Origin: Cyanobium sp. Cruz-8D1
Lineage (GTDB): Bacteria > Cyanobacteriota > Cyanobacteriia > PCC-6307 > Cyanobiaceae
Length of the DNA: 64,000 nt
Assembly (NCBI RefSeq): GCF_024345975.1
Contig: NZ_JAGQCD010000006.1
Location: 62,001-126,000 of the forward strand
Reading direction: 5' to 3'
Shown: positions 1 to 8,247 of the stretch, piece after piece
How positions within the stretch are numbered: position 1 is the first letter of the stretch
Layout: every line of letters begins with the position of its first letter
Program-made: the position numbers and the translations under genes
The notes under the pieces: model-generated
Told to the model about the DNA's origin: nothing
Database searches by the model: none
The model's input: the letters and a program-made list of their open reading frames with translations, nothing else

Positions 1-377
1 GCCACCAGGGCGATCACCACCTTGGGCAGGCTGCGGATGATGCGTTGCAGGTCGAGCACGTTCAGCCGCGGCAGCCCCGCAGCGTCGAGGTAGCCGCCAT
101 CACCGCGCACGCTCTGGTCGCCTCCGGCGCAGAAGGCCCAGACGCCATCGGCGGCTGGGCCCGCGCCGGTGAACAGCACCACGCCGATGCAGGGGTCGTC
201 CCGGACCCGGTTGAAGGCATCACAGAGTTCCTGCACGGTGAGCGGCCGGAAGGCGTTGCGCTTCTCGGGCCGGTTGAGGCTGATCCGGGCGATCCCATCG
301 CCGCTGGTCTCGAAGCGGATGTCGCTGTAGTCGCCGGCGCTGGTCCAGCTCGGCAGGGGCGGGGGAACGGGGGTCAT
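1..377 (-). CDS. menB: 1,4-dihydroxy-2-naphthoyl-CoA synthase, partial (3' end off window)
   Basis: Crotonase-family enzyme that closes the second ring in phylloquinone/menaquinone synthesis, converting o-succinylbenzoyl-CoA to DHNA-CoA in the cytoplasm. Only the first ~125 residues lie in the window; the rest runs off the left edge. Visible are the crotonase start ([13 protein letters not shown], ~31-43) and the MenB-type oxyanion segment FCAGGDQS (82-89), which separates MenB from ordinary enoyl-CoA hydratases. The ATG overlaps the menD stop in an ATGA arrangement, so the two are almost certainly translated together. Phylloquinone is the photosystem I A1 acceptor, which fits a cyanobacterium. 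Confidence 0.93.
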   Translation of the reverse strand, partial: MTPVPPPLPSWTSAGDYSDIRFETSGDGIARISLNRPEKRNAFRPLTVQELCDAFNRVRDDPCIGVVLFTGAGPAADGVWAFCAGGDQSVRGDGGYLDAAGLPRLNVLDLQRIIRSLPKVVIALV

Positions 378-2173
378 GGGGACGTGACCTGGGCTGCGGC
401 CATTGTGCGCAGCCGTTGCCGCAGGGCGGCATCACGGCGTCGGTCGGTGGCGATCACCAGCAGCGCCATCGGCTGCTGCCGTGCCCAGGCCAGATCGCTC
501 TCCAGGGCCGCCAGGCACGCCACCCGCCGGCCCGGCACCCCGTGCACTGCCGCCAGCGCCAGGGGATCCACCGCCTGGGGCATGGCGAACAATCGCTCGA
601 AATCCATCGCCGCCGCCGGCTCGGTGCGGATGGGCAGCTGCTCGAAGATGCCGCCCCCCCCGTTGTCGATCAGCACCACGGTGAGGCGTCCCCGCAGCTG
701 GCTCCGCCACAGCCAGCCATTGGCATCATGGAGCAGGGCCAGATCGCCGCTCACCAGCACCAGCTCGCCCAGGGCCTCGGCCAGGCCGCAGGCGCTCGAG
801 AGGGTGCCATCGATCCCCGAGGCCCCCCGGAAGCCGTGCATCGGCCGCGTTAGGGCGCCCGGGTGGGCAAAGCTTTCCCAGTCGCGCACGGGGCTGCTGT
901 TGGCCAGCAGCACCGGCAGCCCCGCCGGCAGCAGCCGGCTGAGCCGGCGGGCCAGGGCCGGCTCCCCCTCCTCTTCGGCCAGCTCCTGCTCCAGCAGTGC
1001 CTGCACCTGAGCCTCCGCCTGGCGCCAGCGGTCCGCCAGCGCCAGCGATTCCCCTGCGGCCTCGCCCGCTTCGGTGGGCTGGGGTTGGGCCGCCAGCCAG
1101 GCCGCCAGGCCAGCGCCGCATTGGGCCCGCACCAGCCGGAGGGGGTCGAGGGGACGCCCGTCCCCTTCGCTCACCAGCACCTGGGGTCCGACCTGGGCGG
1201 CCAGCCAGCGCTGCAGGCGACGGCTGGCGGGCAGGGGCCCCAGGCGCAACACCTGCAGGCCCCCGATCGCCGTCGCACTGGAGGAGCCCTCCGCCAGGAT
1301 CAGGTCGTAGGCCTTCACGGTGGTGAGTCCCGGCAGACCCCGCAGGCTCGAGAGGGCATCGGCCAGCACGGGCCAGCCGCTGCGCCGTTGCCAGCACCGC
1401 AGGGCCTCCACGTGGGCGTGCCAGGCGCAGGGGCTGCCGCGCCAGGGCCCGGCCACCACCACGCCGGGACGGTCCGGGTCCAGGGTCGCGGCGTCTGCGG
1501 TGGCGAAGCGTGGAGGTGCCGGCGGGTTGCCCAACGGGGTCGGGGGGGCAGCGCCCGCTGGCTGGCTGGAGAGCGTGGCGGCCAGTTGGGTCAACTCCCC
1601 GCCACCGGCATGCAGCGGTTCGGCGAAGGGCAGGTTGAGGTGGACCGGGCCAGCGCCGCGCCCGGCCCCATCCCCTTGGGCGGCGGCAAGGGCGGCGCTG
1701 GCGAGGGCCTCCAGCTCCTTGGGCGCCATCGCCGCCAGCCCCTCGGGGGCGCCGCTGCCCAGCCAGCGGCAGCTGCAGGCCAGAAAGGCCTCCTGGTTGA
1801 CGCTCTGGTTGGCGCCGCAGCCCTTGAGCTGGGCCGGCCGGTCGGCCGTGAGCAGCAGCAGGGGCAGGGCGCCGAAATCGGCCTCCACGGCGGCGGGCAG
1901 CAGGTTGGCGACAGCGGTGCCGGAAGTGGTGATCACCGCCACGGGCTGGCCGCTGCCCCGACCCAGGCCGAGGGCGAAAAAGGCGGCGCTGCGCTCATCG
2001 ATGGCGGTGTGCAAGCGCAGGCCGCCGGGCTCCAGCAGGGCGGCGGCCACCGCCAGGGGCGCCGAGCGACTGCCCGGGCAGAGCACCCCATGGGCCAGCC
2101 CGCCGCGGCGCAGCGCTTTCAGCAGCGTCAGGGCCGCCGCCACATTGGCCAGCGATGACGGGGGCCCGGCCAC
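374..2173 (-). CDS. menD: 2-succinyl-5-enolpyruvyl-6-hydroxy-3-cyclohexene-1-carboxylate synthase
   Basis: ThDP-dependent enzyme joining isochorismate and 2-oxoglutarate in the phylloquinone pathway, just upstream of menB. The N-terminal ThDP-fold domain has [12 protein letters not shown] (~32-43) and the substrate region [10 protein letters not shown]; the C-terminal domain has the cofactor segments [13 protein letters not shown] and [12 protein letters not shown]. The open frame continues far upstream into lepB, but homology begins near 2143-2173. I chose GTG at 2173 (599 residues, near the family's ~550-600); GTG at 2143 is an alternative. No in-frame ATG lies near. It is divergent from lepB with about 54 bases between them. 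Confidence 0.93.
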   Translation of the reverse strand: MAGPPSSLANVAAALTLLKALRRGGLAHGVLCPGSRSAPLAVAAALLEPGGLRLHTAIDERSAAFFALGLGRGSGQPVAVITTSGTAVANLLPAAVEADFGALPLLLLTADRPAQLKGCGANQSVNQEAFLACSCRWLGSGAPEGLAAMAPKELEALASAALAAAQGDGAGRGAGPVHLNLPFAEPLHAGGGELTQLAATLSSQPAGAAPPTPLGNPPAPPRFATADAATLDPDRPGVVVAGPWRGSPCAWHAHVEALRCWQRRSGWPVLADALSSLRGLPGLTTVKAYDLILAEGSSSATAIGGLQVLRLGPLPASRRLQRWLAAQVGPQVLVSEGDGRPLDPLRLVRAQCGAGLAAWLAAQPQPTEAGEAAGESLALADRWRQAEAQVQALLEQELAEEEGEPALARRLSRLLPAGLPVLLANSSPVRDWESFAHPGALTRPMHGFRGASGIDGTLSSACGLAEALGELVLVSGDLALLHDANGWLWRSQLRGRLTVVLIDNGGGGIFEQLPIRTEPAAAMDFERLFAMPQAVDPLALAAVHGVPGRRVACLAALESDLAWARQQPMALLVIATDRRRDAALRQRLRTMAAAQVTSP

Positions 2174-2227
2174 GGGGGACGCTCCACTGTTCAGGATGGG
2201 GGGATCATCCTCATCGACGGCTTCGCC

Positions 2228-2836
2228 ATGGCCAGCGGCTCCGCCATCGCCACGCCCCCCTCCGGCCCCCAGCCTGGGGCCAGTGGATGGCTGCAGCAAT
2301 TCGCCCGCCTGCTGCTCTGGGTGCTGCTGGCCCTGATGCTGCGCTGGGCGGTGGTGGAGCCCCGCTGGATCCCCTCGGGCTCGATGCTGCCCACCCTGCA
2401 GCTCCAGGACCGAATCCTGGTAGAGAAGCTCACGCCCCGTTTCGGCTCCGGTGTGCGCACGGGCAGCATCGTGGTGTTCCACCCGCCGGCCCGGCTGCAG
2501 GAGGCGGGCTACGACGCCCGCACGGCCCTGATCAAGCGGGTTGTGGCGGTGGCCGGCGATCAGGTGGAAGTCAGGAACGGCCAGCTTTGGCGCAATGGCA
2601 GCCCTGCCGAGCCGGACTGGGCCCGCGAACCGATGGCCTATGCCCTGGAGCCCTTTGTGGTTCCCGCCGGCGAGGTGCTGGTGCTGGGGGACAACCGCAA
2701 TGCCAGCCTCGATTCCCATCTCTGGGGACCCCTGCCGGAGGCCGATCTGATCGGTACGGCCATCTGGCGCTACTGGCCCCTGGCCCGGTTCGGTCCGGTT
2801 GGGTTCTCCTCTCCCCACGCAGGGGAAGCTCCATGA
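2228..2836 (+). CDS. lepB: Signal peptidase I
   Basis: Membrane-bound serine protease that removes signal peptides from exported proteins. One N-terminal membrane segment (~residues 24-42) is followed by the S26 domain: nucleophile Ser52 in PSGSMLPTL, general base Lys103 in LIKRVVAVAGD, and the box GDNRNASLDSHLWG (154-167). At 202 residues it is the short bacterial/cyanobacterial type. The first ~20 residues are a Pro/Gly/Ala-rich cytoplasmic tail. It is divergent from menD and is followed by the DUF760 gene after 49 bases. Confidence 0.95.
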   Translation: MASGSAIATPPSGPQPGASGWLQQFARLLLWVLLALMLRWAVVEPRWIPSGSMLPTLQLQDRILVEKLTPRFGSGVRTGSIVVFHPPARLQEAGYDARTALIKRVVAVAGDQVEVRNGQLWRNGSPAEPDWAREPMAYALEPFVVPAGEVLVLGDNRNASLDSHLWGPLPEADLIGTAIWRYWPLARFGPVGFSSPHAGEAP

Positions 2837-2885
2837 TGGACTGCGTTAGGGTGCATGTCGTGTTGCAGCGCACACCGGAGGGGAA

Positions 2886-3245
2886 ATGTTCAACCCGGAG
2901 TTCCTGACCGCCGATAACGAGGCGATCAGCGACAATTCGCTGATTCAGTACCTGCAGGAACAGTCCCCAGACGTGCTCCAGAGGGTGGCCCGCTCGGCCA
3001 CCGGCGACATCCAGGACATCATTCGTCACAACGTCCAGGGCTTGCTGGGCATGCTCCCCGGCGAGCAGTTCGAGGTGAAGATCCAAGCCAGCCGCGACAA
3101 CCTCGCCGGCCTGCTGGCCTCGGCGATGATGACCGGCTACTTCCTGCGCCAGATGGAGCAGCGCATGGAGCTGGAATCGGCCATGCTCGGCAGCGGTGGT
3201 TTCGAGACCGGCCTCGACGACGATCCCGGCGAACTGGAGCTCTAG
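2886..3245 (+). CDS. DUF760 family protein
   Basis: Small (119 residues), soluble, acidic helical protein of the DUF760 family found in cyanobacteria and plastids; its function is not established. Family-like features are the opening LIQYLQEQSPDVLQRVARS (~22-40), the segment VQGLLGMLPGEQFEV, and the helix SAMMTGYFLRQMEQRMELE. A strong ribosome site, GGAGGGGAA, sits directly before the ATG. The stop codon TAG at 3243-3245 coincides with the edge of a decayed IS630 element; because that family inserts at TA, the reading frame and stop survived the insertion. Confidence 0.85.
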   Translation: MFNPEFLTADNEAISDNSLIQYLQEQSPDVLQRVARSATGDIQDIIRHNVQGLLGMLPGEQFEVKIQASRDNLAGLLASAMMTGYFLRQMEQRMELESAMLGSGGFETGLDDDPGELEL

Positions 3246-4080
3246 TGTCCCGTCCCGGTGATTTGCGAGCAAAGTCGCTGGAGCTTCTCAAGGATTGAGT
3301 CCTCTGTCGCGCTCCACTTGTGAAGGGTGCTTTGGTTTTGTTGTAGGCGGCCACGTATCGCTCGATTTTGGCGATCAGCTCTTAACGCTGCGCGTAAGTT
3401 GTGGGTGATCACCCCAAACCAGCGCTACACCTGACTAAGGCATCCGGATAACGTCAGCCTTAGCCAGGAGGCGTTGGTGGGTGAATCGTGGACGCGGAAG
3501 CGGCGCCGATGCCCCAGCCAGGCGCGGACCTACCGCTTCGCGGGTGACCGAAGGCTAGAGAGCGCCTGTGATTGCAGTAGTTGTTCACGATCCGATGGAC
3601 GTCCAGGCCCTCGGGAGCGGACCTTTCGATCAGGCGCAGGAACCCCAGGAATTCCTGAATTCCTGGTGCCCATGGCGCCGTCTGCACTGGATCAGCACCT
3701 CGCCGATGGCCACATCCAGAGCAGCGAACAGGTGGTGGGTGCCGTGACGCCAGGCCCATGGGCAGTAGCGGCTGGGGGCGGTCCAGCGCCTGGATCTGCG
3801 TCTTCTCACGGATCGGTGGAGCGCTTGTAGCCGTCAGGCTTCCGCGCAGCGGTGATGCTTCTGGTGATGGGGCTGGACTGAGAAGGTCTGCAGCCAGAGT
3901 TCAACACGACCTGGGCGCGCTGCACGATCAAATGCGGCAGTGAACGGGAACTCGCGAGAGCCTGCATCTGTTGAACCTCGTCCTCAGTGAGGACGAGCTG
4001 AGGCATCGGACGACCAAGCGCCACAGGCCACCTCGGGGGACAAGGACTATCGTGTTGCTATTTCCGGGACAACACACTAG
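3243..4080 (-). mobile_element. Decayed IS630-family element, copy 1 (deletion derivative with both ends)
   Basis: The minus strand carries pieces of an IS630-type DDE transposase in shifted frames: an N-terminal piece (LVLTEDEVQQMQAL, SLPHLIVQRAQVVL, ~3900-4000), a mid piece GIQEFLGFLRLIERSAP with DVHRIVNNY (~3590-3660), and the C-terminal end SILEKLQRLCSQITGTGH, whose stop is the CTA at 3242-3244. The helix-turn-helix part and part of the catalytic core are missing, and stops interrupt the rest. Ends are recognisable: plus strand from 3242 reads CTAGTGTCCCGTCCCGG and the minus strand from 4080 reads CTAGTGTGTTGTCCCGG, imperfect inverted repeats flanked by TA, the target IS630 elements duplicate. 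At ~830 bp it is shorter than a complete member (~1.1 kb). Confidence 0.85.
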
Positions 4081-4161
4081 ACGTCCTCCTGCAGTGGAGA
4101 GCGGCCTAAATACCTCACCAGCTCTCATGGGAACTGGACCACTGATGGGGGTCACGTCATG

Positions 4162-4920
4162 TCAGGGCTGGATCGCAGCTGCGGCATTATTGCTTCGTGC
4201 CTGGTCCCATTTGATCGAGGTCATACCGGCTGGTGTCCTGCGTGACTGGACTCTCTTGCGAAGCTTGCGGCTGTAGCCGTAGGCGGCACCTAGCCCTAAG
4301 AGGGGTAGAGGGCCAGGTGTCGGAACGGGAATTGTCTCTACCGAAATAATCTCTGGCCTTCTTGCTCGTTCTCTGCATTCAAGTGCATTCGGATTTTTGA
4401 TACAAGGGATACCACGATAATCGTATTCAAGAGGACTGAATCGAGATCTCGATGGCAATTCATACTCTCCGAAGTAGAATTGATAGAGCCTGTCTCCCAC
4501 GGCGTAGGCAAAGCCGTTGCCTGAAAACTGGTACTCTGTTGGCGGACTGCCAACCGAAGGATTAAAGAGATTGTCGGTGGGAAGCCCAGATAGAAGCGGA
4601 TCAAAAAAGCCTGCGGGCAATAACGCAGTTACTTCATTTCCTTCGTCTGTCCCAGTGATGCTCCTCATTAAATATCCAGAAAACCCATTCACGGTTGACC
4701 TCGTACTTTCAGTCGTAATACGAAGTCTGCCGCCTTCGATGCGGACGGGATCGCCATCAATTAGGAGCTTGTCAAAGTTAAACAGAAATGTCTGTAGTGC
4801 TTCAGCCTTTGCCGGGAAAAGGAAAGTAGAGACAATACAACTCAACACGACTGCCACCAAAGGGTTTACGTCGGATCGTGTGACACGCCTGTTCAGCATA
4901 CCTTTTAGAGAGTGCTTCAC
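4162..4920 (-). CDS. Secreted protein with PEP-CTERM-like C-terminal sorting tail
   Basis: Protein of 252 residues with an N-terminal signal peptide (hydrophobic ~18-34, AKAEA cleavage region) and a body I do not recognise. Near the C-terminus is a three-part signal: PGPLPLLG, a short hydrophobic stretch LGAAYGY, and the basic cluster SRKLRKR. This resembles the PEP-CTERM signals processed by exosortases, with PLP in place of PEP. The same tail occurs in the protein at 6876-7658. Unusually, ~29 residues follow the basic cluster. Start GTG 4920; ATG at 4899 is an alternative. The gene is visibly richer in A/T than its neighbours, suggesting acquired DNA. Confidence 0.75.
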   Translation of the reverse strand: MKHSLKGMLNRRVTRSDVNPLVAVVLSCIVSTFLFPAKAEALQTFLFNFDKLLIDGDPVRIEGGRLRITTESTRSTVNGFSGYLMRSITGTDEGNEVTALLPAGFFDPLLSGLPTDNLFNPSVGSPPTEYQFSGNGFAYAVGDRLYQFYFGEYELPSRSRFSPLEYDYRGIPCIKNPNALECRERARRPEIISVETIPVPTPGPLPLLGLGAAYGYSRKLRKRVQSRRTPAGMTSIKWDQARSNNAAAAIQP

Positions 4921-5289
4921 TTGGGAATCAACGCAAGTGAGCGGAAGAATGAAGCGCCAGGCACATGAGAACCAGGGCTGACATGAACCTATTCATAAAT
5001 CACAATTATAGAAAACTAGCAGGTGCAAGGTTGAAGGAGATCGCGGCGCTGCACATTGGATGCAGATGTGTTCTGTATTTGAGCGTTACCATCCTGTGTT
5101 GAGAAAGCAGGCAGCATTAATTCAAGGAGTCGAATCCTGCGATGGCCATTATTCAGCAAATAGTCAGTAACGATGCCCTCGTGTTTCCCGTGAACGATCG
5201 GATCAGCACTTCAGAGCCTCTCCAGGCCGTGTGTGAGGTGGATACCGCCTTTTGAGCGGGCGTCCCAGCGGATGGAGCAAGACCTGCGC
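4921..5289. other. Intergenic, A/T-rich, no gene recognised
   Basis: This 369-base stretch lies between the start of the first sorting-tail protein and the hipA remnant. It contains the A/T-rich segment 4985-5030, which may hold the promoter of the minus-strand gene, and a 37-codon plus-strand frame at 5142-5255 that I do not consider supported. I see no RNA gene or terminator. Confidence 0.5.
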
Positions 5290-5805
5290 ACAGGCTGAGG
5301 ACCCCTGCGACGCTCCCTTTCGACCTCCTGGGCTTCAGCTGGCCTGCCCTGCAGGCGCTCGGCGGAGGCCTGCAGCCCGCCCAGGATGGAGGAGGCCAGC
5401 TGTTCCGGGAAGCCGCTGGACAGCTCCGCCTGCCCAGCCAGGCCATCGCCACCACTGGTTCTGATGCCTGAGCAGGGCGGTTTTCTCCTGGGCTCCGGCG
5501 ATCGAGAGGCGCAGTTCCTTGTCGGCTGCGGCCGTGCTGCCTGGAAGCGGTTCAGCCACCACACCCTGCAGCAGGTGGCCGATGGCTCCCCCCGCAGCGC
5601 CGGGTGGCCCAGGCCAACCGGCAGCGAGAGCGAGAGGGGCTTGAACTGCGGCACGTCAGCCAGACAGGGTCGTAGTGGAACTCCTGCGGGCCCCGCCCCT
5701 GCCCGCGCCACTCCCCCACCCGGCCCGTTCGCTGCCGCCAACAAGAAAGAGGCGCAGCAGGCCTGCCGCGTTGAGCAGGCCAAGGGTGAGACCATCGGTG
5801 GTCAT
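5290..5805 (-). pseudogene. Remnant of a HipA-family kinase toxin
   Basis: HipA proteins are serine/threonine kinases of type II toxin-antitoxin systems. Landmarks occur in family order on the minus strand but in different frames: a start-like MTTDGLTLGLLN (~5805), QEFHYDPVWLT, then PLSLSLPVG, then the diagnostic box LRLSIAGAQEKTALLRHQN (~5480-5530), and finally a C-terminal-like piece SGFPEQLASSILGGLQASAE. About 200 residues of the central kinase domain, including the catalytic residues, are absent between the AGAQEKTALL box and the C-terminal piece. Frameshifts plus this internal deletion make it non-functional. No HipB-type antitoxin is visible upstream. The family assignment rests on the ordered motifs. 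Confidence 0.75.
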
Positions 5806-6875
5806 CCGAATGCGTTGCCCCTCAAAACGCATAGGGCACCAGAGCGGACGTGCTGCTCATGGCTGGGAAGGCGAGGGGATAGGGGCGCCGGACCCGCAAG
5901 GACCAGCAGGATCGTGCTCAGCTGCAGGGTCAATTTCAGCCACAGCAGCCACAGCGGGCGGCTGACCCGGACGGTGGTGGTGATCGGCCGGCGCGTGCGG
6001 CAGAAGGCCGACCGTGGGGGATTCCGTCCCTTCTCGCTGAGGCGAATCTTGGCGTGGTGGGCCATGAGAAGCGAACCTCCTCGCCGCCGTACGCATCGCC
6101 TTTCGGATTGCCCTCCTGGCCGTATTTCTGCGCCCAACGGGTCTCAAGGGTGAGCACAGCTCCGACATTGAGCTTGTCGCGGCGGTGCTGGAGGCGGGCT
6201 TCAATCCAGTCGCCGAAAGCTTTGGCCTTGAGGATCACCCCCACCCGATCACCGGGGGCCGGCGCACCACCGTGATCAGCGAGGCGTGCCGCCATCGTGG
6301 TGCCAGGCATGGCGATGGCGTGGATCACCAGTTCTTGCTTGACCCTGGGGCGCCCCTGGTGGTGTTTGCCGTGGCAATCGGCTCCATTTCGGCGCTGTTG
6401 AGGTTGCGGCGCAGGTGGTCCCGCGGTGCGCACGATCGCCTGATGGGCCTCTCCCGGTTCTGAGGACAAGTCGATAGGAGTCACGCCTTGATCACCAACT
6501 GTCCCTCGATGACCAACCCCATCAGAAACAGGTGCCGGTTCACAGCGCAGCAGAAAGCTGAGGTCGTGGAGCTCTGCCTGCAGGAGGGTCTCACTCCAGT
6601 CAAATCCTGATCGGTGTCCACGAAATTGGGCGAACCCCACCCGCTAGCCAGATTCACCTTGACTTTGGAATACCAATGGCTGTCTAAAAATAAAGGAATC
6701 TTCTGGAATCACGGACAAGCGGCCAAACAAGCAAACGATTTGGCTGCGGCAGAACTGCATCATATTGACGGTAAGCGGCCAGGGGAAAGCATCCCTTCAT
6801 GGCATAAAATTTGTGTGCCCAGTAAGCCTAGGCTTCCACTGTTTGATTCCATCAAAGTCATTTAGGTGAACTTCA
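5806..6875. other. About 1.07 kb without a recognisable gene
   Basis: Open frames exist on both strands here (a 234-codon minus frame at 5936-6640 is the longest), but none shows a start with a ribosome site, a signal peptide, a family motif or a sensible composition. The position between a hipA remnant and an acquired gene suggests eroded foreign DNA. The last ~260 bases (6614-6875) are A/T-rich and include an 83-codon plus frame that more likely forms the leader of the next gene than a protein. Confidence 0.45.
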
Positions 6876-7658
6876 ATGCCCTCTAAACCAGCTTTACCCA
6901 TCCATGGCTTCCGACGCAACAAGGCGGCTTACTCAGGCGTTGTTGGCGCCGTGCTGGTCGCCAGTGCTTTGGGCTTCGGTGCTACTTCGGCGAACGCAGC
7001 AGTTGTCAGCCTTGATTTTGAGGACATCGCTCCATATCCTAATGGCAATAATGTTTTCATTCAAGAGTTTTACAATGGCGGCACTAGCAGTATCGGCACC
7101 TCTGGCCCCGACTTGGGGATTTCGTTTGGGGATAATGCCCTGTTGATCTGTCTCAATGAAGTGGGGACGAGCTGTTCCAATACTTCGCGAGGCGGCCTTG
7201 GCGATCCTGCATCCCAGAAAGGGGCGTTGTTCTTCCTCTCCGGAAGCGAAACCTTCCTGAATTACGCTTCAGGTTTTGATACCGGATTCTCATTCAATTA
7301 CGTCTCATTCAGCTTTAATGGCAGCGTTGGAGTTTACGATGGATTGAACGGGACCGGCAACTTACTGGCGTCGCTCAACTTGACCCCCAATGCCGGGTCT
7401 TGCCCTGGATTCGATGCTGATTTCTGTCCGTTCTCGCCATCCGGCGTGCTGTTCCCGGGCACAGCAAAGTCGATCGGTTTTGGTGGCGTCGCCAACCAGA
7501 TCGTGTTTGATGACATCACCTTCGGTTCAGACATCCCAGGACCAGGACCAGAAACTGACACTGTTCCTGGCCCCCTGCCACTTCTTGGTTTAGGCGTTGC
7601 CTTCGGCTACAGTCGTAAGCTACGGAAGCGTATCAGCGGTAGCCACAAACTCGGCTGA
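6876..7658 (+). CDS. Secreted protein with PEP-CTERM-like C-terminal sorting tail
   Basis: Protein of 260 residues with a signal peptide (hydrophobic ~20-40, ending TSANA before AVVSLDFED) and an Asn/Gly/Ser-rich, probably beta-rich body. VVSLDFEDI near the mature N-terminus and FNYVSFSFNGSVGVYDG resemble surface beta-sandwich proteins of PEP-CTERM type. The tail is VPGPLPLLGLGVAFGY then SRKLRKR, seven residues before the stop: motif, hydrophobic stretch, basic end. It matches the tail of the protein at 4162-4920 almost exactly although the bodies differ. A strong terminator follows. Inferred fate: export, then C-terminal processing by a cyanobacterial exosortase encoded elsewhere and display on or release from the cell surface. 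Confidence 0.8.
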   Translation: MPSKPALPIHGFRRNKAAYSGVVGAVLVASALGFGATSANAAVVSLDFEDIAPYPNGNNVFIQEFYNGGTSSIGTSGPDLGISFGDNALLICLNEVGTSCSNTSRGGLGDPASQKGALFFLSGSETFLNYASGFDTGFSFNYVSFSFNGSVGVYDGLNGTGNLLASLNLTPNAGSCPGFDADFCPFSPSGVLFPGTAKSIGFGGVANQIVFDDITFGSDIPGPGPETDTVPGPLPLLGLGVAFGYSRKLRKRISGSHKLG

Positions 7659-7706
7659 TTGCCCCCAGTAACACTGAACAACTCCCTAGGATTAGCTCGC
7701 ATGGAT

Positions 7707-7744
7707 GTCCCCGTTTTGGCCCTGTCAAAACGGGGACTTTTTTT
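7707..7744 (+). terminator. Rho-independent terminator after the 6876 gene
   Basis: A perfect 11-bp stem, GTCCCCGTTTT paired with AAAACGGGGAC, with a nine-base loop is followed by seven T. It lies 49 bases downstream of the stop codon of the sorting-tail protein and ends its transcript. Confidence 0.93.
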
Positions 7745-8247
7745 GAAATACTGTCGCTCCAGCAGCACGCTGCCTTCTCTTTTGTCAGCCTCCGCATTCC
7801 CATAAAAGCATCACTATTGTTCGCTCTGCCTTACCTCCCTCACGGCTAAGTCCTGGCCACTCGAACAACGGCAGCACGAGCGGCTTGGCGCTACCCTAAG
7901 CGGCGATGGAGATCCTCAACGACCCAGGCGACACTCAATTTCGAGCGACTGAGTCATGTCACTAATCCAATAATGTTGTGTGACATTCAACCGCGCTTCG
8001 TGTATCAAAAGCCATCCAGCAAAGGCCGAAGTTTTTCCAGGGACCGCCGCCCGGCATGACCATTCTCTTGGCGGAAAACGCCGCAATTGTCGTGCTTCGA
8101 GCGGCTGGCTGTGAACCTTTCGGCACCAGCACTGCCGGCTGCTCAGAGCCTCCTGAGACCCCACCACCCGCTGATCGGGCGCCTTTAGTCGCAGCCGGAT
8201 CAGCGACGGAACTTCCGTTCCTCACTTCCCTTCCCTATCTGTCCGCC
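7745..8247. other. Intergenic, nothing recognised
   Basis: About 500 bases between the terminator and the HpsJ-like gene. The plus-strand frame of the next gene stays open back to 8056, but that extension is Pro/Ala-rich and not like the protein proper. I see no RNA gene, repeat or clear promoter. Confidence 0.45.

Noticed and set aside
863-2158. Long plus-strand open frame opposite menD
   Set aside because: Antisense shadow of a high-G/C gene; its translation is Gln/Gly/Ala-rich without motifs.
5115-5140. T-arm-like sequence (GAGTCGAATCC) suggesting a tRNA fragment or attachment site
   Set aside because: The stem does not pair properly and no acceptor or anticodon arm lies within reach.
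5142-5255. A 37-codon frame starting ATGGCCATTATTCAG
   Set aside because: Too short to judge, with purine-rich sequence too far upstream for a ribosome site and no neighbour context.
5936-6640. A 234-codon minus-strand frame
   Set aside because: No family motif or plausible start; it overlaps other long frames and has shadow-like composition.
6614-6865. An 83-codon plus-strand frame before the second sorting-tail gene
   Set aside because: No ribosome site, no recognisable motif, and it lies in the A/T-rich leader where open frames arise by chance.
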